From: an uncultured Lachnoclostridium sp.
GTDB taxonomy: Bacteria; Bacillota; Clostridia; Lachnospirales; Lachnospiraceae
Reading direction: 5' to 3'
Assembly (NCBI GenBank): GCA_948330435.1
Contig: CAOJBY010000019.1
Span: forward strand, 1-64,000
Length of the DNA: 64,000 nt
Under the pieces are notes generated by a model, which saw nothing but the letters and a program-made list of their open reading frames with translations, had not been told where the DNA came from and made no database searches. This document shows positions 26,330 to 35,017 of this stretch, piece after piece. Made by a program: the position numbers and the translations under genes. Within the stretch, counting starts at the first letter, position 1. Each line of letters begins with the position of its first letter.

Positions 26330-27208
26330 CTATTCCACCTCTATTACGGCTCCATCCTCACTTCTCGTATAGTGCCGCAGAAAATCCCAGGCAACAAAGG
26401 CTTCATTTTTATTTAATTCATGTTTCGCCCCATCAATCAATATCATCTGGCCAAAAGGAACCGTGTATCCCTCTTTATAATGATTGCTGAATGTCCAGGT
26501 CTTCCCATCAATGGTGCTCGTCTCTACCTCATCCGGCTCATATCCCCAGTACTCCGTCTTGTCAAAGTTCTTGGCCTCCCCATGCTCCAGAAGATGGTTA
26601 TACCGCATCAGGGACTCGATCCCCCATACCTCATCATCTATAACACGCTTGGCACCGGAATCCATCTCCAACGTCAGATCCTCACTGCCCTGTATAATCT
26701 GAAATGGCATCTCATAAGGGGAGCTCAGATGCTTAATGGGCATCATCCAGCTCATGCAGCTAATTGCCGCAAAAACCTGTGGGTAGTCGTTCACCAGTGC
26801 CGTAACCGCCCCTCCTCCGTTGGAAAAGCCCGTGGCGTAAATCCGCGTGGTATCCACCGGATAATTTTCTATGGCGTAATTTACCGACTCCATCAGCCGG
26901 TCCGTCTGGCTGTAGGATTCCGTGGTTTTATACTTTGGCATCAGCACCATGAAGTCCTCCTCCTGAGCCTGTTCCCACCATCCTGCCGCTTTCACTTTAT
27001 CCTCGGCATTCCGCCCCGGTGAACAAAGCATCAGCACCAGTGGCCGTTCCTGATCCGGTGTATCCTCCATGGAATCCGGCAGGTAGATCCAGCCGGTCTC
27101 TCCACTCTCTGTGGTATATTCTACTTCTTTCATACCCTCATCCCTTTTTCCGGAGCACCCGGAAAGCAGCAATGTAATGATTACAACGATACCTACGAAC
27201 CGTTTCAT
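26330..27208 (-). CDS. Secreted alpha/beta hydrolase lipoprotein (esterase/depolymerase type)
   Basis: 292 residues with a lipoprotein signal (LLLSGCSGK, Cys18) and an alpha/beta hydrolase domain like PHB depolymerase/feruloyl esterase (LpqC type). The nucleophile lies in ATGFSNGGGA (GxSxG), and a likely catalytic His in DGAKHELN near residue 263. The substrate is unknown. It lies downstream of the sigma-like gene on the same strand and converges on csp. Confidence 0.82.
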   Translation of the reverse strand: MKRFVGIVVIITLLLSGCSGKRDEGMKEVEYTTESGETGWIYLPDSMEDTPDQERPLVLMLCSPGRNAEDKVKAAGWWEQAQEEDFMVLMPKYKTTESYSQTDRLMESVNYAIENYPVDTTRIYATGFSNGGGAVTALVNDYPQVFAAISCMSWMMPIKHLSSPYEMPFQIIQGSEDLTLEMDSGAKRVIDDEVWGIESLMRYNHLLEHGEAKNFDKTEYWGYEPDEVETSTIDGKTWTFSNHYKEGYTVPFGQMILIDGAKHELNKNEAFVAWDFLRHYTRSEDGAVIEVE

Positions 27209-27237
27209 TCGTATCCTTACCCCTTTCTCAAAACATC

Positions 27238-28026
27238 TTATTCTTCTCTTTCCCCATCATCCTTTGGCGTTTCTCCCGCCAGCTTCAACAGATTCTCTAT
27301 CTCCTCCACCGGCATATCCATATACATAGCCAGTTCATCCACGGAAACCTTTCGCTCCAGTTCATCTGTTAGCTTCCTGATCTCATCCCTCAGATGATTC
27401 AGGCGATCCACCAAAAGACTTCCGGCCTCTTTCTCCGTATGGTCATCCTCCACCGCCTGGGACATTGTGCGGCAAATCTCCTGGCGAAGATATTCCAAAG
27501 GCGTACTCTTTGGCGGACGCATTCCCAGGGTCTCCAGTGCCAGCATCAATCCGATATTCCCCTCCTGGACCAGATCTCCAAGGGAAAGCTCCTGCCCCCG
27601 AAAATCATGTGCAAGCCGCAAAACCTCCGGCAGCATCTGTTCCGTAAGCTTCGCTTTCGTCAGTTCATCACCCGTCTCCTCCACCTGACGGCACAGGGCC
27701 AGAAGCTCCTGCTCCTCCAAAAGTTCCAAACACGCAAGTTCTGCCTGATAATTTTTCAGAAAATGTCTTTCTTCTTCTGACAAGGGCTGCTTTTCCTGCT
27801 GCTGCTTTTCCTGCTGCTTTTTTTCTTCCTCTTCTTTTGCGGGCACATAACCAGCCACAACTATCTGGCGGGAAGCCAGATAAGCAAAAATCAACTCATA
27901 CTGCTCCTCTGACAATTCCATCGCAGAAAAAAATTCCCGCACCTGATCCCCCGTCAGGCGATTCCCGTTTTTCCCGGCCAGTTCTCCAAGCTCCGTCAGT
28001 CTATTCTGAAATTCCTCTCGATTCAT
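27238..28026 (-). CDS. Truncated sigma-70-like protein (regions 1.1, 1.2-2 and 3; no region 4)
   Basis: 262 residues. Residues 1-60 resemble the sigma region 1.1 fold (LTGDQVREFFSAMELSEEQY). A Lys/Gln/Glu-rich linker follows at about 65-85. Next are regions 1.2 and 2.1-2.2 (LLEEQELLALCRQVEET, SLGDLVQEGNIGLMLALE). The promoter-melting and -10 reading part is degenerate: the usual STYATWWIRQAI is here STPLEYLRQEICRTM. A region-3-like segment (KVSVDELAMYMDMPVEEIEN) ends the protein, and the -35-reading region 4 is absent. It could bind core polymerase without normal promoter recognition. ATG at 28026 has AAAGGAGGGG upstream. Confidence 0.8.
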   Translation of the reverse strand: MNREEFQNRLTELGELAGKNGNRLTGDQVREFFSAMELSEEQYELIFAYLASRQIVVAGYVPAKEEEEKKQQEKQQQEKQPLSEEERHFLKNYQAELACLELLEEQELLALCRQVEETGDELTKAKLTEQMLPEVLRLAHDFRGQELSLGDLVQEGNIGLMLALETLGMRPPKSTPLEYLRQEICRTMSQAVEDDHTEKEAGSLLVDRLNHLRDEIRKLTDELERKVSVDELAMYMDMPVEEIENLLKLAGETPKDDGEREE

Positions 28027-28114
28027 AGCCCCTCCTTTGACCTGCATGTCTGGCCAACGTCTTTTTTTAGTATACTTAAAATTATGCCCATTTGAACATA
28101 ATCCCTGATTGTTC

Positions 28115-29467
28115 TCAGCACGTCATTAATGCCACATTCTCAATCCCGGCTGTTTGAGGGAACATATCCACAGGCTGTACCTCTTTCAGCTCATAGCCGC
28201 CCTCGCACAGAATCTTCAGATCCCGGGCCAGCGTAGCCGAGTCACAGCTCACATAGACAATGCGTTTCGGTGCCATGGAAAGCATCGTGTCAAGGCAGGC
28301 CCTGTCACAGCCCTTTCTCGGCGGATCCACCACAATCACATCCGCCCTGATTCCTTTTTCCCGATACATCCCCGGCAGTATCTCTTCCGCCTTTCCCTCG
28401 TAGAACTCTACATTGGAAATGCCGTTAATCTCCGCATTCTTCCTGGCATCCTCTATGGCTTCCGGAACCACCTCCACCCCATAGACCTTTCCCGCTTTCT
28501 GTGCCAGAAATAAGGAAATCGTCCCAATGCCGCAATACAGGTCCCAGACAGTCTCCGTTCCCGTAAGCCCCGCATAGTTTAAAGCCGTCTCATAAAGCTT
28601 CCTGGTCTGTACCGGATTCACCTGATAAAACGACAGTGGAGAGATCCGATACCAAATGCTTCCGATTCGATCTGTAATAAACGTCTCTCCCCGAACGGGC
28701 AGAAGCTTTTCCCCCATAATCACATTGGTGTTCTTCCGGTTCACATTCAGGGTCAGACTGGTCATCCCCGGAATAGCAAATAACCTGTCTGCCAGTCGCT
28801 CTATCCCCGGAAAACGCTCCCCGTTGAGCACAAGACAGACCATCAGTTCTCCGGTGGCAAAGCCCTTGCGTATCAGTACATGCCGCAAAAGCCCCTCTCC
28901 GGACACCTCATCATAGGGCGAGATTCCCTCTTTTTCCATAAATTCCAGGATAATTTTCAGAATCTCCCGATTCTCCGACACCCCCAGAACACAGTCCGTA
29001 TTCGGAATAATGCTGTGGGTCCTGCTTGCATAAAACCCGGTTACGACTCTTCCCTCACGATCCCGTCCAATCGGAAATTGTGCCTTATTCCGATAATGAA
29101 AAGGCTCCTCCATTCCAATCACAGGAAGCAATGGAGGATTGGCAAAGCCCCCTATGCGAATCAATTGATTCCGAACCTTTTCTTCCTTATATTCCAATTG
29201 CTTTTCATAGGAAAGGGCCTGTATCTGGCAGCCGCCGCATGACCGGTGAAGAGGGCATGCCGGCTCCCTGCGGTCCGAAGAAGCTTTAATAAGCTTCATC
29301 ATTCGTGCATAGCCGTAAGTCTTCTTCACTTTCAGCACTTTCGCTTCAATCACGTCCCCCGGAAACGCGTCCTTAACAAACAATGGAAAGCCATCGACCT
29401 TTCCGATGCCCTCCCCCTCGTTTCCCATTCCCTCTATTGTCAGTGTAAGCAAATCATTCTTATTCAC
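28115..29467 (-). CDS. rlmD: 23S rRNA (uracil-C5)-methyltransferase RlmD/RlmCD type
   Basis: 450-residue SAM-dependent RNA methyltransferase (TrmA/RumA family). It has an N-terminal TRAM domain (about 5-60), Fe-S cysteines in PLHRSCGGCQIQ, SAM motif DLYCGIGTISLFLA near 307, DPPRKGCDRACLD near 393 and the catalytic Cys in YVSCDSATLARDL near 417. The start is GTG at 29465-29467 with GGGAG 6 bases upstream. Firmicutes RlmCD enzymes can modify both U747 and U1939; which applies here is not visible. Confidence 0.93.
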   Translation of the reverse strand: MNKNDLLTLTIEGMGNEGEGIGKVDGFPLFVKDAFPGDVIEAKVLKVKKTYGYARMMKLIKASSDRREPACPLHRSCGGCQIQALSYEKQLEYKEEKVRNQLIRIGGFANPPLLPVIGMEEPFHYRNKAQFPIGRDREGRVVTGFYASRTHSIIPNTDCVLGVSENREILKIILEFMEKEGISPYDEVSGEGLLRHVLIRKGFATGELMVCLVLNGERFPGIERLADRLFAIPGMTSLTLNVNRKNTNVIMGEKLLPVRGETFITDRIGSIWYRISPLSFYQVNPVQTRKLYETALNYAGLTGTETVWDLYCGIGTISLFLAQKAGKVYGVEVVPEAIEDARKNAEINGISNVEFYEGKAEEILPGMYREKGIRADVIVVDPPRKGCDRACLDTMLSMAPKRIVYVSCDSATLARDLKILCEGGYELKEVQPVDMFPQTAGIENVALMTC

Positions 29468-29502
29468 ATTCCACTCCCATTCTCTCCCACCTAATCCTCC
29501 AT

Positions 29503-30474
29503 CTACTGCGGAACATTTGGCTGTACACCATACTGAGAACTTCTGCGGATATTGGATTCAAAGAACCGGTTATAGCCCAGCCAGTCCTGATTGGTTCCTG
29601 CGGACTTAAAGATCTCTTTCATAATCTCCATCTTCGCATCCGTATTGTCCGCCATATTAAGTGCCACTGCCTCGATAAGGGCCGGCTTCTTGGGCGAGCC
29701 ATACTCCAACTCCCCATGGTGAGCCAGAATGCAATGCTTCAGCTCGTGTTCCAGCTTCCTGGGAAAGCCGGGAATTCTGTGAGCCCGTTCTCCCACCATC
29801 TCACTGCCCATGGCAATATGGCCCAGAAGCTGTCCCTCATCCGTATAGTCATTTTCCGGGAAATCCGACAATTCGTAAATCTTGCCAATGTCATGGCACA
29901 TGGCCGCCGTATACAAAAGATCCCGATTCAAAACAGGATATGCCTTTACATAATATTCACAAAGCTTACACACGCTTAAGGTATGCTCAAGAAGCCCTCC
30001 TACAAAGCTGTGATGCACGGACTTTGCCGCCGAATGAAACTTGAAAGCCTTAATAAAAGCTTCATCCTTTACAAAAAAATCCTGCAAAAGAGTCCGCAGA
30101 TGAGGTTCTTTCACCTGATTTGCAATCTCCATCAGTTCCCGGTACATCACCTCGATATCCCTATCACTCACCGGCAGATAATCGGACGGAGTATATTCAC
30201 TTTCCCTGGCCTTTCTGGTACGCTTGATATTGAGCTGCAGGGTTCCCTGAAAGCTGGTTACTTCCCCCATAATATCCACGTAATCCAGAACTTCAAATTC
30301 CCCGATGCCCTGAGAGTTCGGATCCCAGATCTTAGAATCAATGGTTCCCGTCTTATCCTGCAGAATCACATTTTCATAAGTCTTGCCGTTCTTTGTCACC
30401 GCAGACTGCTTATATTTGCACAGATAGACACCGGAGATTCGATCCCCCTCCCGAAAACTGTCAATATATTTCAT
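29503..30474 (-). CDS. yhaM: 3'-5' exoribonuclease YhaM
   Basis: 323 residues with an N-terminal OB-fold nucleic acid-binding domain (about 10-90; NVILQDKTGTIDSKIWD) and an HD metal-dependent domain (about 160-290). The motif His-Asp lies in AAMCHDIGKIYEL, with HSFVGGLLEHTLSV before it and LAHHGELEYGSP after. Length and order match Bacillus YhaM, which trims RNA 3' ends. It is followed by rlmD after 35 bases and preceded by the HtrA-like gene, all on one strand. Confidence 0.93.
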   Translation of the reverse strand: MKYIDSFREGDRISGVYLCKYKQSAVTKNGKTYENVILQDKTGTIDSKIWDPNSQGIGEFEVLDYVDIMGEVTSFQGTLQLNIKRTRKARESEYTPSDYLPVSDRDIEVMYRELMEIANQVKEPHLRTLLQDFFVKDEAFIKAFKFHSAAKSVHHSFVGGLLEHTLSVCKLCEYYVKAYPVLNRDLLYTAAMCHDIGKIYELSDFPENDYTDEGQLLGHIAMGSEMVGERAHRIPGFPRKLEHELKHCILAHHGELEYGSPKKPALIEAVALNMADNTDAKMEIMKEIFKSAGTNQDWLGYNRFFESNIRRSSQYGVQPNVPQ

Positions 30475-30495
30475 AATGCCCTCCTCAATCCTTAT

Positions 30496-31761
30496 CTACA
30501 GGCGATTAAGCGTAACGCTGCAGGGAATCTCCTTATACCCCTCTTTACCCAGACGCATCACGCTAACCTGAATAACCTGTTCTCTGGAAAACTTAAGCAG
30601 CATCTCCTGTATCTCGGAAATACTGGTAATCGCTTGACCGCTAATCTCCGTAATCACATCTCCCTGCTGGATCCCCGCATCCATAGCCGGAGAATTCATC
30701 TCCACACTGGTGACATAGACACCCACCGGAATAGACTGCTCCTCTGCAATCTCCTCCGTCACATCCGTCCCCATAATTCCGATATATACCAAATCCTGAC
30801 TGTTGGAGAGATGCTCTATCACATCCTTAACGCCCGAAATCCCGTAAGCCGTCAGGGAATCCTTGCCACCCGGTCCCCGGTACTCCTGTTCAATCAGCCC
30901 CACAATCTGTCCCTCCGGATTCACCAGCACTCCGCTGCTCTCGGAAGCTTTCCACATGTCGGTTAGAAGAAGATCGTACTCCCCGTCAATCACGCTGACC
31001 GGATAGCTGGAGGAAACGAGATTTCCATACAAGACGGAACCGGAGATCCCGGCAGGACTTCCTACGGCAATCACCAGATCTCCCGCTCTCATATTTCTGG
31101 AACTTCCCAGATTCGCCATCTGAATCTGTTCCATAGCACCCTCCGGAACATCGGCAAGATTGACACTGAGCACCGCCAGATCCGTAACCGTATCATAATT
31201 CTTAAGAACCGCATCCACACTGTCACGGTTTACCAAAGTCACCTGCAGTTGATCCGCCGAACTCACCCGGGAATAAGTCGTAAGGACTAAAAGTTCCACA
31301 CCATTATTTCCAACAAGAAGCCCGCTGGCCTGCTCCCTGCTCTCGTAGGTCTCGTTGAACCAGTCCGTATCACTGCCTGTTGCCGTTACTGTAACCAGAC
31401 TTTTCGTGCATTCATCGGCCACTCCCTTGAGCTTGGCATAAAGCTTTTTGTAATCCTCAAGCTCCAATTCTCTGGTCTCTGTAATCACAAGAGGTTCCTG
31501 AGGTACTTCCGGCTCCTGAGGTACCTCCGGCTCCTCCTCCTCTTTCGGGAAACTAATCTCGGTCCTTTCCTCCTCATGAAACCGTTCTTCCATAAAGGGG
31601 TATGATACCACGAAAACAAAGCAGGCAACCACTCCGCACACGACTGCCAGGACCAGTTGAAAAACCACCTTGCGAAAGGTCCTGTTCTGATAAAACCGCT
31701 GACGTTTAATCTTTTCCTTTACAAACGAAAATTCTTCGTCCTGATGTTTTTCCTCCGCCAT
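30496..31761 (-). CDS. Degenerate HtrA-like membrane protein with PDZ domain
   Basis: 421 residues: a cytoplasmic N terminus, one membrane helix (about 32-54), an acidic Pro/Glu linker with PEVPQE repeats (about 74-92), a trypsin-like domain (about 115-310) and a C-terminal PDZ domain (about 325-410). In HtrA proteins the catalytic His lies in LTNxHVV; here the segment is LTTYSRV (160-166), so His is replaced by Ser164. Asp194 in TDLAVL is kept. The GNSGG active-site loop reads SESSG (273-277). It is probably a pseudoprotease or altered protease acting outside the membrane. ATG at 31761 has GGAGG upstream. Confidence 0.85.
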   Translation of the reverse strand: MAEEKHQDEEFSFVKEKIKRQRFYQNRTFRKVVFQLVLAVVCGVVACFVFVVSYPFMEERFHEEERTEISFPKEEEEPEVPQEPEVPQEPLVITETRELELEDYKKLYAKLKGVADECTKSLVTVTATGSDTDWFNETYESREQASGLLVGNNGVELLVLTTYSRVSSADQLQVTLVNRDSVDAVLKNYDTVTDLAVLSVNLADVPEGAMEQIQMANLGSSRNMRAGDLVIAVGSPAGISGSVLYGNLVSSSYPVSVIDGEYDLLLTDMWKASESSGVLVNPEGQIVGLIEQEYRGPGGKDSLTAYGISGVKDVIEHLSNSQDLVYIGIMGTDVTEEIAEEQSIPVGVYVTSVEMNSPAMDAGIQQGDVITEISGQAITSISEIQEMLLKFSREQVIQVSVMRLGKEGYKEIPCSVTLNRL

Positions 31762-31810
31762 AAGATTCCTCCACATTTGCTGAATCTACTGACTACCGTA
31801 AGCTTCTTTC

Positions 31811-31839
31811 ATTTTAATACATTTTGCCTTTTCTGTCCA
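31811..31839 (-). promoter_or_regulatory. Sigma-A promoter of the HtrA-like gene
   Basis: On the minus strand TGGACA (31834-31839) and TAAAAT (31811-31816) are separated by 17 bases. It lies in the divergent region between the HtrA-like gene and mutS2. I could not define a convincing promoter for mutS2. Confidence 0.6.
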
Positions 31840-31915
31840 GTAACATCCATTTATAACAATCATTTTACAATAAAAGTTCTTTCTTTTGCATGAAAATTAG
31901 AGTAGAATAGAGTGT

Positions 31916-34294
31916 ATGAACGAGAAAGCATTAAAAACACTGGAATACAACAAAATAATTGAACAATTGGCAGAGCTTGCATCCAGCCCCGGAGGACAAA
32001 AACGCTGTCTGTCCCTTTTGCCCGAGTGCACACTTCCCAAGATATTACAGGCACAAAAAGAGACGGATGACGCCCTGAAGCGTCTATATAAAAAGGGCAG
32101 CATCTCCTTTTCCGGCACTTTTGACGTGGGGGCTTCTTTTAAGCGTCTGGAGATCGGCGGGGCATTAAATATCACGGAGCTTCTTCAGGTATGCAGTCTG
32201 TTGGAGACAGCCGGACGGGCCAAACGCTATTCACGGGGAGAGGATATGGATGAGGAGACCGAAGATTCATTAGCCCCTCTCTTTTCAGCCCTTGAGCCAT
32301 GCACACCCCTTTCCTCCGAGATTCGCCGCTGTATTCTCTCAGAGGATGAAATAAGCGATGACGCAAGCTCCGCACTTCGCCAGATCCGAAAGGAGATTCG
32401 AACGGCCAATGGACGGATTCATTCCACATTATCCGGCTTGGTAAACGGAGCGTCCCGAAGCTATCTTCAGGATGCAGTGATCACCCAGAGAGGTGGACGC
32501 TACTGCGTTCCTGTCCGGGCTGAGTACCGAAGCCAGGTCCCTGGTATGATTCACGATCAATCCTCAACCGGATCTACTCTTTTTGTGGAGCCAATGGCCG
32601 TAGTAAAGCTGAATAATGATCTAAAGGAGCTCTACTTAAAAGAACAGGAGGAGATCGAACACATTCTGGAACGGTTAAGCGAAGAGACAGCTTCCCTGGC
32701 AGAATCCATTCTTGAGAATTATGAACTTTTGACGGAACTGGATTTCATTTTTGCAAAAGCCTCTTTGGCCAAGGCCATGAAAGCCACCCGTCCCTATTTT
32801 AATACCAAGGGTGAGATCCATATTAAGGAAGCCCGGCATCCTCTGCTGGATCCCAGGCGTGTAGTTCCTGTTACCATTCGTCTGGGAAGGGACTTTGATC
32901 TTCTGATCGTGACAGGCCCCAATACAGGCGGAAAAACCGTGTCCCTGAAGACTGTTGGACTGTTAACCCTTATGGGTCAGGCAGGACTTCAGATTCCCGC
33001 AGCTCCTCACTCGGATTTGTCATTATTCGAAGATGTGTATGCAGATATCGGGGATGAACAGAGCATTGAGCAGTCCTTAAGTACGTTTTCCTCCCATATG
33101 ACTAACATTATCCGGATCTTAAAAGAGGCTTCCCTAAACTCTCTGGTGCTTTTTGACGAGCTCTGTGCGGGAACCGATCCCACAGAGGGTGCCGCTTTGG
33201 CCATTTCGATTCTCTCCCATCTGCATAAGATGGGAATTCGCACCATGGCTACCACCCATTACAGCGAACTAAAGGTCTTTGCCCTCTCCACCCCGGGAGT
33301 AGAGAACGCCTCCTGTGAATTCAATGTAGACACCTTAAGTCCTACCTATCGTCTATTGATTGGCATTCCCGGCAAGAGCAATGCATTTGCCATCTCTTCT
33401 AAGCTGGGACTTCCGGATTTCCTCATCGAAGAAGCCAGGAAGCATTTAAGCGAACAGAACGAAAGCTTCGAAGATCTCCTTGCCGATCTGGAGATCAGCC
33501 GCCGGACCAGTATACAGGAGCAGGAAGAGATCCGTCTCCACAAGGAAGAGATCGCACGTCTTCGGACCGCACTGGAAAAGAAACAGGAAAAGCTGGAGGA
33601 CCAGAGAGAACGCATTCTTCGGGAAGCCAACGAGCAGGCACGAAAGGTGCTTCAGGAAGCAAAAGCTTATGCGGACCAGACCATGAAAGACTTTCACAAG
33701 TTTGGCAAATCCAATATCTCCGTAAGCGAGATGGAGGCGGAACGTGCCCGTCTACGGGAACGTATTCAAAAGACCGAGGAAAAGCTTTCTTTGAAAAAGG
33801 AACAAAAGCCCAAAAAGGAGCTGAAGCCCTCCGCACTTCACCTGGGAGATTCCGTTCGTGTGTTAAGCCTGAACCTGACCGGAGCCGTCTCCTCTCTTCC
33901 AGATGCAAAAGGAAATCTTTTCGTACAGATAGGCATCCTGCGTTCACAGGTAAATATCTCAGATCTGGAGCTTATTGACGAACCCGTGATCACCGGTAAG
34001 AATTTCAGCAAAAGCGGAACCGGCAAGATCAAGATGAGCAAATCCGCCAGCATCAGTACGGAGATCAACCTGATTGGTATGACTGTAGATGAAGCCCTGG
34101 CCCATCTGGACAAATATCTGGACGACGCATCCCTGGCTCATCTTCCCTCTGTACGCATTGTTCATGGCAAAGGAACCGGGGCTCTCAGAAAGGCGGTCCA
34201 CAACCATCTGAAACGGTGCAAACATGTAAAATCTTTCCGTCTCGGTGAATTCGGCGAGGGAGATGCCGGTGTCACCATTGCGGAGTTTAAATAA
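31916..34294 (+). CDS. mutS2: MutS2 family protein (DNA/ribosome rescue ATPase)
   Basis: 792 residues, full length. It has MutS core helices, the ABC-type ATPase with Walker A TGPNTGGKTVSLK near 336, Walker B VLFDELCAGTDP near 415 and GIRTMATTHYSELK, a long coiled coil (about 515-640) and a C-terminal Smr domain with IVHGKGTGALRKAV. The Smr LDLR-type motif reads INLIG here. MutS2 suppresses recombination and, in Bacillus, splits collided ribosomes. The Shine-Dalgarno sequence is weak. It heads a plus-strand run with a two-component pair and a DUF885 gene. Confidence 0.94.
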   Translation: MNEKALKTLEYNKIIEQLAELASSPGGQKRCLSLLPECTLPKILQAQKETDDALKRLYKKGSISFSGTFDVGASFKRLEIGGALNITELLQVCSLLETAGRAKRYSRGEDMDEETEDSLAPLFSALEPCTPLSSEIRRCILSEDEISDDASSALRQIRKEIRTANGRIHSTLSGLVNGASRSYLQDAVITQRGGRYCVPVRAEYRSQVPGMIHDQSSTGSTLFVEPMAVVKLNNDLKELYLKEQEEIEHILERLSEETASLAESILENYELLTELDFIFAKASLAKAMKATRPYFNTKGEIHIKEARHPLLDPRRVVPVTIRLGRDFDLLIVTGPNTGGKTVSLKTVGLLTLMGQAGLQIPAAPHSDLSLFEDVYADIGDEQSIEQSLSTFSSHMTNIIRILKEASLNSLVLFDELCAGTDPTEGAALAISILSHLHKMGIRTMATTHYSELKVFALSTPGVENASCEFNVDTLSPTYRLLIGIPGKSNAFAISSKLGLPDFLIEEARKHLSEQNESFEDLLADLEISRRTSIQEQEEIRLHKEEIARLRTALEKKQEKLEDQRERILREANEQARKVLQEAKAYADQTMKDFHKFGKSNISVSEMEAERARLRERIQKTEEKLSLKKEQKPKKELKPSALHLGDSVRVLSLNLTGAVSSLPDAKGNLFVQIGILRSQVNISDLELIDEPVITGKNFSKSGTGKIKMSKSASISTEINLIGMTVDEALAHLDKYLDDASLAHLPSVRIVHGKGTGALRKAVHNHLKRCKHVKSFRLGEFGEGDAGVTIAEFK

Positions 34295-34308
34295 GGAGAC
34301 AGACAGTT

Positions 34309-35010
34309 ATGGTAGCAAAACAAAAAATTCTCATTGTAGACGACGACACCAATATTGCGGAGCTTATCTCCCTTTATCTGACCAAAGAATGCTTTGAGAC
34401 CATGATGGTTCATGACGGCGAGGAAGCTCTGGCTGTCTTTGACACCTTTTCGCCCAACCTGATACTTTTGGATCTGATGCTTCCGGGCATTGACGGATAT
34501 CAGGTCTGCCGGGAGATTCGTGCCAAATCCGCCACTCCCATTATCATGCTTTCCGCCAAAGGGGAGGTCTTTGACAAGGTTCTTGGGCTGGAACTGGGTG
34601 CTGATGACTATATTATCAAGCCCTTTGATTCCAAGGAACTGGTTGCCCGGGTAAAGGCCGTTCTCCGCCGCTATCAGCCAGCCAAGCCGGAACCTCAGAA
34701 GTCCTCGGCCAAGGTGGTGGAATATCCGGAACTTGTTATCAATCAGACCAATTATTCCGTTCTTTATCAGGGGAAACCGGTAGACATGCCGCCCAAGGAA
34801 CTGGAGCTTCTCTATTTCCTTGCCTCCTCCCCGAACCAGGTTTTCACCCGGGAGCAGCTTCTGGATCATATCTGGGGTTATGAATATATTGGAGACACCC
34901 GGACCGTAGATGTTCATATCAAACGTCTCCGGGAAAAGATCAAGGACCATCCTACCTGGAGTTTATCCACCGTATGGGGGATCGGGTATAAGTTCGAAGT
35001 AAGGGGCTGA
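34309..35010 (+). CDS. OmpR-family response regulator
   Basis: 233 residues. The receiver domain (about 4-118) has acidic pair VDDD, phospho-acceptor Asp in LILLDLMLPG, and Lys in YIIKPFD; a winged-helix domain (about 135-230; PPKELELLYFLASSPNQVFT, HIKRLREKI) binds DNA. It lies 14 bases after mutS2 and 7 bases before its kinase. Targets are unknown; the next downstream gene is a DUF885 lipoprotein. Confidence 0.94.
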   Translation: MVAKQKILIVDDDTNIAELISLYLTKECFETMMVHDGEEALAVFDTFSPNLILLDLMLPGIDGYQVCREIRAKSATPIIMLSAKGEVFDKVLGLELGADDYIIKPFDSKELVARVKAVLRRYQPAKPEPQKSSAKVVEYPELVINQTNYSVLYQGKPVDMPPKELELLYFLASSPNQVFTREQLLDHIWGYEYIGDTRTVDVHIKRLREKIKDHPTWSLSTVWGIGYKFEVRG

Positions 35011-35017
35011 CAGAGCA

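Noticed and set aside
33007..33947. Several antisense open frames inside mutS2
   Set aside because: They are Arg/Ser-rich shadows in the opposite frames without start signals or motifs.
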